In this document: positions 24,960 to 36,400 of the stretch, piece by piece | Layout: each line of letters begins with the position of its first letter | Numbering within the stretch: the first letter of the stretch is position 1 | Assembly (NCBI GenBank): GCA_018857735.1 | Contig: JABMCL010001577.1 | Coordinates: forward strand, 375,001-439,000 | Reading direction: 5' to 3' | Length of the DNA stretch: 64,000 nucleotides | Origin: Alviniconcha marisindica | Taxonomy: Eukaryota > Mollusca > Gastropoda > Provannidae | The notes under the pieces: generated by a model | The model's database searches: none | What the model saw: only the letters and a program-made list of their open reading frames with translations | Told to the model about the DNA's origin: nothing | Translations under genes and position numbers: made by a program

Positions 24960-25235
24960 TGTCATGCCACCGGTCTGACAGGGGCAGAGTTCTGAGAGGG
25001 GCAGAGTTCTGATGGACCAGTTCTGAACGGGGGCAGTTCTGACAGGGGCAGAGTTCTGATGGACCAGTTCTGACAGGGGCAGAGTTCTGATGGACCAGTT
25101 CCGACAGGGGCAGAGTTCTGATGGACCAATTCCGAGAGGGGCAGAGTTCTGATGGACCAGTTCTGACAGGGGCTGAGTTCTGATGGACCAGTTCTGACAG
25201 GGGCTGAGTTCTGATGGACCAGTTCTGAACTTGGA
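24960..25235. repeat. 31 bp minisatellite, ~9 copies
   Basis: TTCTGATGGACCAG with TTCTGACAGGGGCAGAG repeats. 31 bp is not a multiple of three, yet two - strand frames stay open by composition. Confidence 0.92.
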
Positions 25236-25299
25236 AAAACGGTAGTTGTGGCTCAAGCTGCAGCGGAAATACTGAGATACTGAGAAGGGGCAGATTGAG

Positions 25300-25795
25300 T
25301 GCATGTGCACTTTCCCCACAGCATTTACCTTTACCTGTCCCAAAGGGAGGCCAGGGATGTCGGATGCCCCCCCCCCCCCCCCCCCCCGAATCTCGACTTT
25401 CCACAAAGCATTTACCTCCTGAAGGGAGGCCAGGGATGTCAGATGCCCTCCCCCCCCCCCCCCCTCTAAAATCTCAGGGCACTTTCCCCACAGCATTTAC
25501 CTGCCCGAAGGGAGGCCAGGGATGTCGGATGTCTCCCCCCCCCCCCCCATCTGAAATCTCAGGGCACTTTCCCCACAGCATTTACCTTTACCTGCCCCGA
25601 AGGGAGGCCAGGGATGTCAGATGCCCCCCCCCTCCCCACAGCATTTACCTGCCCCGAAGGGAGGCCAGGATGAATGTCACCTCCCCCCCCCCCCCCCCCC
25701 CCATCTGAAATATCAGGGCACTTTCCACACAGCATTTACCTGCCCCGAAGGGAGGCAGGGATGTCGGATGTTTTCCCTCCCGGTGTCTGAAATTT
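25300..25795. repeat. ~85 bp tandem repeat with poly-C tracts
   Basis: CCACAGCATTTACCTGCCC, GAAGGGAGGCCAGGGATGTC, a C run of 10-20 and ATCTCAGGGCACTTTCC repeat about six times; C-run length varies between units. Confidence 0.92.
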
Positions 25796-25872
25796 CGGGG
25801 CCGTCATTTGATTCTATCGTCGTTTTCCTGCGGAGTCCTCTTTCAGTTTTGTGGACAAAGGAAACATGGTGC

Positions 25873-25912
25873 TTAACATCCACAGAAACCATAAGGCTTA
25901 TTAGGGACGGGG
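25873..25912 (-). repeat. Inverted fragment of CCTAATAAG dispersed repeat
   Basis: The reverse complement reads CCGTCCCTAATAAGCCTTAT and TTTCTGTGGATGTTAAGCAC. Confidence 0.6.
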
Positions 25913-25974
25913 AGAAGGGGGAATGGGGTATGGAGGTGGGGGAAGAGGGAGATTATATACAGTTTGATTGTCCT

Positions 25975-26405
25975 GAGGTGACCCTGTCTGAAATCTCAGG
26001 GCTGTCATTTGATTTGATCATCGTTTTTCTGCACAATACTTTGTTTTGTGGACCGACTTGAGAAAGGGTTTTGAAGTGTGTTTGTTTACAACAGTTTGAC
26101 TGTCCTTAGGTGACCCTGTCTGAAATCTCAGGGCTGTCATTTGATTATCGTTTTTCTGCACAATACTTTCAGTTTTGTGGACCAACTTGAGAAAGGGTTT
26201 ATGTATAGAGAGGTTTTGAAGTGTTTGTTTACGACAGTTTGACTGTCCTTAGGTGACCCTGTCTGAAATCTCAGGGCTGTCATTTGATTTGATCATCGTT
26301 TTTCTGCACAATACTCTCAGGACTGACTTGAGAAAGGGTTTATGTATAGAGAGGTTTTGAAGTGTGTTTGCTCATGACAGTTTGATCGTCCTGAGATGAC
26401 CCTGT
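25975..26405. repeat. ~140 bp tandem repeat, ~3.5 copies
   Basis: GGTGACCCTGTCTGAAATCT, CAGGGCTGTCATTTGATT, ATCGTTTTTCTGCACAATAC and TTGAGAAAGGGTTT recur in order. Related to 11.1-11.8 kb. Confidence 0.9.
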
Positions 26406-26409
26406 GCGG

Positions 26410-27135
26410 TTGACAGGACATTAAAATCCAATTACTAAATAACCTTTACCTGAGCTGAAGTGAACTCTGTTCTGAATTTTGTGTTACGTGGTTTGCCTCT
26501 TTCCGTCCCGACATGTTACGAGCAAAACCTTGAATCCAGTACATGCTTCACGTCCGTGATTCAAACACAGTCAGACTACAAGAATAAGAACAAATAACAA
26601 CACTCTTCATTGTTTGAGGCATTATTTTGTTTTACAGCTTATTATGAATATGTATTTCATGCCAGTGATTCAAACGCAGTCACACACGGAATGCAAGAAC
26701 AAAAACAACACTCTGTCATTTGTGGTATTATTTTGTTTTACACCTAATTACGCAGCTTGTACAAATAACCATTTTCTATGAAAACTGTAATGTTCAACAC
26801 AGAATTCTAGTGTGTCATCATCACCTGTAAGTACATAGCATGCTTTAAAGGGGACACCATCAAAAGGAGCATCCTGGGACCCATTAATATCAATGAAATA
26901 TGTATGTGTGGGTGTGAAAAATGTGGGCGAGTGTGAGCATGTAGGTGTCTGTGTGTAATTATATTGTGGGTGGTTGGGGGTGAAAGATTTGAGAGCTATT
27001 TATTTATGCGCTATATATGAGTTATTATTATTTATTACTATTAAATAATTATTTTATTTTTAATAAGACCTTCAGTTGATTTAAGATTGATAGTTTCCTT
27101 TTAAAATCAGCATATGAAAGTTGTGAGAATATTTT
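26410..27135. other. No gene seen; ~115 bp duplication
   Basis: GTGATTCAAAC.CAGTCA, ACAACACTCT and TATTATTTTGTTTTACA occur twice at about 26555-26640 and 26660-26750. Confidence 0.55.
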
Positions 27136-27159
27136 GTGTCTGACATTCTTTGTATTTGA

Positions 27160-27900
27160 CATCGTGGATAAGATCGACATGTGCAGAACAAGTGTGTGGC
27201 AGCCTCACGAACAAATCTTTTTCTGTTCTTCATTTTACATCATGGACAAGGTCGACATGTGCAGAACAAGTGTGTGGCAGCCTCACAAACAAGTCTTTTT
27301 CTGCTCGTCACATTACATCATGGACAAGGTCGACATGTGCAGAACAAGTGTGTGGCAGCCTCACAACCCAGTCTTTTTCTGCTCTTCACATTACATCATG
27401 GACAAGGTCGACATGTGCAAAACAAGTGTGTGGCAGCCTCACAACCCAGTCTTTTTCTGCTCGTCACATTACATCATGGACAAGGTCGACATGTGCAGAA
27501 CAAGTGTGTGGCAGCCTCACGACCCAATCCTTTTCTGCTCTTCACATCATGGACAAGGTCAACATGTGCAGAACAAGTGTGTGGCAGCCTTACGACCCAG
27601 TCTTTTTATGCTCTTCACATTACATCATGGACAAGGTCAACATGTGCAGAACAAGTGTGTGGTGCTCTTCACATCATGGACAAGGTCAACATGTGCAGAA
27701 CAAGTGTGTGGCAGCCTTACGACCCAGTCTTTTTATGCTCTTCACATTACATCATGGACAAGGTCAACATGTGCAGAACAAGTGTGTGGCAGCCTCACGA
27801 CCCAGTCTTTTTCTGCTCGTCACATTACATCATGGACAAGGTCAACATGTGCAGAACAAGTGTGTAGCAGCCTCATGACCCAACCTTTTTCTGCTCTTCA
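27160..27900 (+). repeat. 78 bp minisatellite, ~10 copies, open in all three + frames
   Basis: CATGGACAAGGTCGACATGT occurs at 27241, 27319, 27397 and 27475 (period 78), then with shorter spacings. 78 bp is 26 codons, which keeps every + frame open for 228-260 codons (motif DKVDMCRTSVWQPH). No splice context, start context or recognisable domain; treated as non-coding. Confidence 0.93.
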
Positions 27901-27904
27901 CATG

Positions 27905-28965
27905 ACTTTGTCATGACCTATTTTCTTTCTTCTCTTTATTGGTAAAGACTGAACCAACATACTGAGGCCCTGAGCTCACCTTTAAAGCAAAGTAAGTCCT
28001 TACGTTGCACGAGTTGATAAAACTATACAAATTACAAAACCTACCCATGGAAATGGTAGCACATTTTCTACATTTAAAAATTCTTATTTTTAGGCCACCA
28101 CATCTTTGCTTGGGGTTCTGTTAATAGTTATATTTAGATAATACATATATTTATATATTATATATGCCAATTTTGACAACTAAAAAAAAAGTCATCTCAA
28201 TCTCCTCTGTATTTCACAAGCTGCAAGATCAATGATAATTTCAAAAGAAAAGAAAATACAGCAACTAATAATTTATGATAAATGTGTTTTAGAGATTCAC
28301 AACCCAAAAATGTCAGTATGTAATTAAGTATGTGCTTGATACATTTTTTTTTTTTTTTTAAAGTACATGTAGTATGAAGCATTGAAATAACTGCTGAAGT
28401 ACATCAAATCTGCCAATAATACATGGCAATAAAGAGTGAATACAGTGACTTGACTGAAGAAAAATCTTGCACGCTTGCCACATGCTTACAAGTATTTTAC
28501 CAAATGCTGAAGGGAAGAACACAAAGCAACAGAAAGCAAGTCACATGTTTTTCAACCCCGAAGCAACATTTCAACAGGAAAAATACAAGTCAATAATTGG
28601 ATTTTAACATCCTCTCAACTGCAAAGAAAAATACAAATTTTGATAACTGACAAAAGAAAGCCCCTAAAACTATGGTAGTGATCTGACAACCACCAACCGA
28701 AACTGCTGAAAAGTTGCCCACAGTTGTTGTTTTTCTTTCTTTTAATCATTCTGTTCATTATCTATAAAAAATAATCTGTCCACAGCTCTTCGTTTTCTTC
28801 TATATCACTTATGTGCCATTACTGGCCTGGCTAATCATAAGGAAATAATTAAACTGCTAGTTCCACAGCAAAAAACAACAAGAAAACGACAACAGCATCC
28901 AAACCTGCTGAAGAGTTCATGGTCAATGAAGTAAACAGTGAAGCTGTGACACTGCAAGCCATAAT
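27905..28965. other. No gene seen
   Basis: AT-rich sequence. It lies downstream of the - strand NUDT9 stop and could in principle include distal 3' UTR, but no poly-A signal can be assigned. Confidence 0.4.
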
Positions 28966-28969
28966 CTAG

Positions 28970-29550
28970 TCCTAAGAGTATGAGGGAGACTAACTCCAGA
29001 GCAAGAGGGAGACTAACTATCAAGAGCAAGAGGGAGACTAACTCAAGACCAAGAGGGAGACCAACTCAAGACCAAGAGGGAGACCAACTATCAAAAGCAG
29101 GAGGGGGACTAACTCAAGACCAAGAGGGAGACTAACTCCAGAGCAAGAGGGAGACCAACTATCAAAAGCAAGAGGGAGACTAACTCCAGAGCAAGAGGGA
29201 GACCAACTGCCAAAAGCAAGAGGGAGACTAACTCCAGAGCAAGAGGGAGACTGACTCCAGAGCAAGAGGAAGACTAACTCCAGAGCAAGAGGGAGACCAA
29301 CTATCAAAAGCAAGAGGGAGACTAACTCCAGAGCAAGAGGGAGACCAACTATCAAAAGTAAGAGGGAGACCAACTAACTCCAGAGCAAGAGGGAGACTAA
29401 CTAACTCCAGAGCAAGAGGGAGACTAACTAACTCCAGAGCAAGAGGGAGACTAACTCAAGAGCAAGAGGGAGACTAACTCCAGAGCAAGAGGGAGATTAA
29501 CTCCAGAGCAAGAGGGAGTTAGAGGGAGACTACCTCCAGAGCAAGAGGAT
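28970..29550. repeat. ~23 bp minisatellite, ~24 copies
   Basis: CTCCAGAGCAAGAGGGAGACTAA-type units alternate with ACTATCAAAAGCAAGAGGGAG variants. Confidence 0.93.
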
Positions 29551-29554
29551 CAAG

Positions 29555-32500
29555 GCACTCTTTTCAAAACGAGAGGCTCGGGACAACATTGATCCACCTA
29601 AATGCAAAACTCTGCGCAGTCTTTTACTAACTAAAGAAATCACGCAAACGTTCTTCTTAGGTCTAAAAGTAAAACCACAATGTTCTGACAATACTTCCAA
29701 ATGTCTGATCCACAAAAAATAATTTAAAAAATGCTAGCTGATCTGGTGATTATTGTCCGTTTTCAGGGAAAGGAAATATAGGTATAATAGGAAAACGGAA
29801 GTTAAAAAAGAGAAAAAAAAGAGGAAAATACATGGAGGGCGGAACAGGGGGAAATCAAGCAGATGTTTGGTGTGATTCACCTCAAAACAATCAAGAGAAG
29901 CTGCGCGTTTTTCAAGGAACATTCTATTCTGGAGTCATTCACCCCGAGTCATTCGTCGCGTGTCCACACGCACGTGACCGCACAACAGACTGACAGTAAC
30001 TGTCTGACCTTTCGACAACTGAGCCACAGTAAAACAATACACAGCCTCGTGCGGCTTACATCAATGTATCATGCCCCAGCAAAAGGCATAACCAGTGGGG
30101 GGAGAGGTGTGTGTGTGTGTGTGGGGGGGGGGGGGTAAAATAATTTAACTGATGTGAAGACCTATGATGAGCAAAACATCTCCACTGTCCAAATGATATG
30201 TACGATCATTTCGCAAGTGAACAAGTATGAATTTCAATTATGGGTACCACAACGCAAAATGCATTTATAAATGGAATGCACGTAGCAGTATCACACGAAG
30301 ACCGCATCTAAAAATAGAGAGAAAAAATGTGTGCATCATTGATTTAAATGTGGCAATGACTTTGCTGTCAAGTGACAAATTCATACACGGCAAAGGCAAT
30401 ATCGAGAAGGCATCAAAGACTCAGATGCACACCCATTTTTTTTTTTTACAAAATACTTATATATTATATATAAACGGCATAGCTTAGTAACGCTTGAAAA
30501 AGGTCACTAAAAAAATTGTGTAACTAGACAAGTGGCATGAAGGTCATGGGCAGGAAACAAGGAAATCCATCATTTAGAAAAGACGCACACAAAAAAGTAC
30601 CCTCACGCACGCCACGAGTGATACACACAACAATAAGACCTGGCAATCTGACACAGATGGTCATTAGCACACACATAAAACGTGTCATCACATGACACTG
30701 GCGTACGATTCCCTTGGAGAAACTTTGGCCATCATCCTAAGCTGAATTCACTGTGTGCACAATGTATAACTTTGCACTGGAGGGGAAAACACAACCAGCA
30801 CATGACGGTACGCCTACAAAGAGGCAGGATTATCAGTTTCAAAATCTGTGTTGTTAGACTTGCTTATCGGCAACCATTCGAAAGAAGAGATTCTGATCTT
30901 TCTAATGATATGAATTTTATGCCAATTTACCCAACTGGACAGGAGCAAGAAAGCAACGAAAACTTTCAACATTTTCAAATCAAATTTCCTTCCATTTTTC
31001 TCCGGAACTTCCACTCACACTTTTGACCAATGGGAAGAGCGGATTCCCTTCTTTCTCGTGATGACAGTTCTATTTATAATATTATTGTTGCGTGATGAAT
31101 GAGCGAGTTGAATAGAGCCACCCAAAGTCGAGGGAAAGACACAACCTACACACAGCCCCTACAATGGAAGGCAGGATTATCAGTTTTAAAATTCATATTG
31201 TTCAGTCTTGCTTAATGGCAGGTTGATGCTGGAGAGGTACTGGCAGGGACTGAGATTCCCAGAGGTTGTGTGTGTGTGGGTGGGTTTGGGGGGGGGGGGG
31301 GGGGGGGGGGAGGGGGGAGAGGAAACTGTACCTAGGGGTGCATTGTAACCACCAGAATGGTTTCTGCATTAAGATAGGCACTGAAGTCAGTCATTTTAAC
31401 GTTATATTAATTGTGTGGGACAAAGTCACAAGACCAAGCCCATACACCGCAACTTCTTAAGAGGAAAAGAAGCCCAAGTGGACCCAAACCAATGGCCTGT
31501 TTGCTTGCAGGCATAAAGCTTTACCGTTGGGCCAAAGTGGCTCATTTTATACTCCATATATAAGTGCCTGCGAAACACACACAAAAGATTCTTTTCTTTC
31601 TTCTTCTTTTATTATTATCGTTATTTTCTGATATATGTTGGTTGTTGTTGTTTTTACTCAATAACAGATTAACACAGTTATTGCACCATTGAAATTATTT
31701 CACCTTTTCTTCTTTTATTACTTGCTGAATAGCAGTCTTAAAATAAACAACCAAAATTACTCTGCACTAATGCATTCAGACAAAGGGTGTGAAAACTGTG
31801 AAAGAATAAGAGAAAAAGCATACAAAATTATAATAATAAATTTTCCACAGGTTGGTAAACATACATTGTTTAAATATATTTGAGTAAGTTTTACAAGTAA
31901 ACTACGTGCAGTATTTCCAGTCACATTTCACAAACAACTTGGTCTACATGTCTTACTACTTTTTCTAGCAACAACATTTATTAAACGAGTTAAAACAATT
32001 ACCTAAATCAGTAAAGGTGTTTGACATATAGCATTATGAATACAAAACCCCACAAGGGGAAGGGGGGGTGGAGGGGGGGCGGGGGAGGTGGGTGGGGGCA
32101 GCAGATGTTACTGATCCACAAAAACAAAACAACAGTAAACTGTTTGTGGGGACATAATGCATATGAACATTGGCAGCTAGAACAATCTCAGACAACATAA
32201 CAGATCCGCAAGGCAAGATCTAACTGATTGAACGGTCATTCTGGACTGAAAACAAAACAAGTGCTGCATGTCAATTGCCATGGTTACGAAAAGAGGCATT
32301 AACAATGAAACAAACTAGGCATAATGATGCATGTCCACCTCAAATTGCATAACAAAAGTGATTCTTCCATCCCATGCACACAGATGACAGGAAAAACAAA
32401 AATGATAATGGATTTCTAATATCTCCATGATTGACAAATTACTGTGTTCATTTAACTGTGAAGCTGCCGAAGTAACTGAAACAAACTAAACAGTCACGTA

Positions 32501-33320
32501 AAGCAAACATCGAGTAATGATAATACTAAAGCCCACACGAGCAAGAATTCTGAGTAGAAGTGTCTACACACCACATTCTGTTATCAGCTTGATCACTTCT
32601 CAGAAACCACCGCTAATGTTCTGAACAATTCTGCACAAATGAAACTAGGAAAAAAAGAAAAAAAATGTCCCCACCTAACCCTTCTTTTCAGCTCATCTCT
32701 ACCTCAAAAAAGTACAGTGACCATGGAATTAAGCCATCAGTCTGGCAGAGTAGAACTGAGCATCTACCTTTAAAAAAAAAGATTTTTAGGGACTGCCCTG
32801 ATATCCACATATATAATGATTAACAGAAGCCTCACATTGTGACAATATTAATCATTTGTATGGATGATGTCAAAGTTTACCAGAAAGGTAAACATACAAA
32901 GTTCTCCATTATCACTGTGGAGAAGCAAAGGGGGTGGGGGGTGGGTGTGATGGAACATCTCAGCCATTTTCCTAACCATCCTGAAACTTCCTGACAAGAC
33001 TGATGCTCAACATGATGAGACCGCAATAACGAGGTAAGAATGTTGGCAGGAACAATGAATGGTAATGAATTCTGAACTTGCACACGCAGCGACATGCACT
33101 CACCAAGAAGGGCTGGCATCACGCTACATCATCCCACGTCACGTGCCATGCTACAAGACACTCCATGTCATACACACCTTCATTTCAGGAAAACGGTCAG
33201 GAATGGAAGGGATCTCTTAGACACTAGGTGGCAGGTGCAAAACGGGAGGACAAGCCTATTAGCTAGCAGCAGCGTTGATCGAGTCTGTCCTAGTTGAACA
33301 CACAAAAAAAGTTTCAGCTG
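29555..33320. other. Intergenic or NUDT9 3' UTR; short duplication and poly-G only
   Basis: No coding signal. A diverged ~90 bp duplication (GGCAGGATTATCAGTTT; TTGTT.AG.CTTGCTTA) lies at 30780-30870 and 31130-31205. Poly-G at about 31288-31310. An AATAAA on the - strand (31977-31982) is one of several possible poly-A signals for NUDT9; none is decisive. Confidence 0.4.
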
Positions 33321-33323
33321 GTT

Positions 33324-33436
33324 TTACCAGCTGGCTTGAAGATGGTCGGCAGTTTTGTGCAGGAAATCGATGTGACTGGCATAAAGCTGCAGGCTGCTGT
33401 CCAGATCCAGCCACTTCACACCTACTGCATCATCAC
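33324..33436 (-). CDS. NUDT9: NUDT9 exon 8 (stop)
   Basis: Two bases complete Gly, then [36 protein letters not shown] and TAA. It ends a few residues earlier than the human protein. Confidence 0.93.
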
Positions 33437-36400
33437 CTGGAAATCAACAAAAAAAATCAATTGGTTCAAGACGCACCCTGGAGCGCATGCAATGCAAAAC
33501 AGCAAAAACGCAAAATACGGTACAACTCCATTACTCCATGTCCCCTGGACATCACTCTTGCTTGTGCTACTATGAAACCCCTGATGAAATACCACCCTGA
33601 TCCAAGTCCATCCTAATGAGAGTCCACCCTGATGAAAGAGCACCCTGATGAGAGTTCACCCTGATGAAAGACCACCCTGATGAAAGACCACCCTGATGAG
33701 AGTCCACCCTGATGATGCTGGTTATGTGGGACTTCTGCTGGGACTGGCATGGCTGGTTATGTGGGACTTCTGTTGGGATTGGCGTGGCTGGTTATGTGGA
33801 ACTTCTGTCAGGATTGGTATAGCTGGTTATGTGTGAATTCTATTGAAATTGGTAATGCTGGTTATGTGAGACTTCTGTTGGGATTTGCATGGCTGGTTAT
33901 GTGGGACTTCTGTCAAGATTGGTATGGCTGGTTATGTGGTAATGTGGGACTTCTGTCAGGATTGTTAAGACTGGTTTAGTGGTTATGTGGGACTTCTATT
34001 GAAATTGGTAATGCTAGTTATGTGGGACTTCTGTCAGGATCAGTAAGGCTGGTTATGTGTGACTTCTGTTGGGATTGGTTAGGCTGGTTATGTGGGACTT
34101 CTGTTGGGACTGGTAAGGCTGGTTATGTGGGACTTCTGTTAAAATTGGTAAGTTTTTTTTCTTGGGATCAGTAATGTTGGTGTGTGCATACTGCATGTGT
34201 GCATGGATGTGTGTGTGCATACATTTCTGTTTGTAACAATATATGCGATAAATACTCCACTCGCTATACTTGTTTTTTTAAAGTGATTATAAGTGATCAT
34301 AATCTAAAAATACTGGCCAGACGTAAGTTGTTGTTTTTCATAATTATAGACCTCCACATAGGATTCAAAGTTAAATCTGTTTTCTCTCTGTATGAGAAGC
34401 TTTCACATCCATACATAAATGCACACACACACACAAACCTGCGTGAAGTTTGAACTTGGCAACACTATCTCCATGATCATCATGGAAGTTCATGGCAATG
34501 GTTTCCATCCAGGCATTGTCTGTGTTGCGTGGGTCGTCCACGTAGCCTCGGTAAATCTGAAAACGACCAAGCTCAAAATCTAACACAGCTGCCAGTACCC
34601 TGAATACACACAACTCAGCAGTTCAAACATTCCTTTGCATGGACAAAAAACAACAACAACAACAACAAACAAACAACAACAGTCGGATACTTGCTTGGCA
34701 TGTTGAAACATTCAAAATACAGTTTGCACAGGTGGTGCAAGCACTGAAGGGACTATACAACCTTTTCAACACAAATCTTGTTCAACAACAGATAGACGAG
34801 ATCAAAGTAAAAAGTTAAAATCTGAATTCTGCTTAAGAATTCACCCAACTGGCAGGCAGGCCACGGCTATGGTAACAGAAGGCTGGGACTTTTGGGTCCA
34901 CGGGTTCAGGTTCTCCTTGCTGGAACGACAGGATTCTCAGATCCACAAGTTCAGGGTATCCCAGCTGGAATGACAGGATTCTCAGATCCAGAAGTTCAGG
35001 TTCTTGTCAAGACTTTCAGATCAACAAGCTCATCCTGATCATGCTGGAAGGACAGGATTCTCAGATCCACAAGTTCAGGATATCCCTGCTGGAAGGACAA
35101 GTTTCTCAGGTCTGCAAGTTCTGGTTATCCCTGCTTGAAGGACAGGATTCTCATATCCACAAGTTCAGGTTCTTGCCAGGACTTTCAGATCCACAAGTTG
35201 AGGATATCCCTGCTGGAAGGACAGGATTCTCAGACCCACAAGTTCAGGTTATCCTGCTGAGATGGCTACCAGATCCACAAGTTCAGGTTCCACCTTATAC
35301 AAGGCCATGGCTAACAAATCCACAAATTCAGGTTCCACCTTACACAAGGCCATGGCTACCAGTACCAGATCCACAAGTTCAGGTTCCACCTTATACAAGG
35401 CCATGGCTACCAGATCCACAAGTTCAGGTTCCACCTTATACAAGGCCATGGCTACCAGATCCTCAAGTTCAGGTTCCATCTTATACAAGGCCATGGCTAC
35501 CAGATCCACAAGTTCAGGTTCCACCTTATACAAGGCCATGGCTACCAGATCCACAAGTTCTGGTTCCACCTTATACAAGACCATGGCTACCAGATCCACA
35601 AGTTCAGGTTCCACTTTATACAAGGCCATGGCTACCAGATCCACAAGTTCAGGTTCCACCTTATACAAGGCCATAGCTACAGATCACAAATTCAGGTTCC
35701 ACCTTATACAAGGCCATGGCTACCAGATCCACAAGTTCAGGTTCCACCTTATACAAGGCCATGGCTACCAGATCCTCAAGTTCAGGTTCCACCTTATACA
35801 AGGCCATGGCTACCAGATCCACAAGTTCAGGTTCCACCTTATACAAGGCCATGGCTACCAGATCCACAAGTTCAGGTCCCACAAGTTACAGAAGGCCATG
35901 GGTAACCAATCCATACGTACCGGTAGCCCCTGCTGCAAGGCCAGGGCTATATTTATAAGATCCACATCAGATTTCTTCTGTTGAGTACCCAGGGCTATCG
36001 GATCCAAGGATTCGGATATCAGATCTGAGGCACGAGCTATATCAATACACAGATTATTTATGGCTCCCCATCTTGTAAGAGCTGGCGTAAGTAAGTAAGT
36101 AAGTAAGTTGGTGTTTTACGCCCAGTCAACTGGTGCGGTTATATCAGGACGATACACATCTGATATATTTTTAGGCCTTGAGATATGCACATTTCATCAC
36201 ACACACACACACTACAAATAAATGCATTACTTGTGATGGGTTGGTACAATGAGAAGAAGGTTGGTAGAATGAGAAGAAGGAAACCAGCAAATCAGAAAGC
36301 AGAAGAGAAGAGGTGGGTGTTCAGTTTTAACTTAAAAGATGAGAGTTGTGAAGCATATCTCACAGAGAAAGGAAGAGAATTCCGGATCACAGGTCCAATG

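Noticed and set aside
24882..25496. Long - strand open frames with SELCP-like repeats
   Set aside because: They derive from the 31 bp minisatellite and poly-C blocks; no splice or start context.
27134..27916. 260-codon repeat protein gene
   Set aside because: All three + frames are open in the same array and the start lies in unrelated AT-rich sequence; treated as a minisatellite.
35041..35984. Repeat-protein-like frames on both strands
   Set aside because: The 45 bp intronic minisatellite explains all of them.
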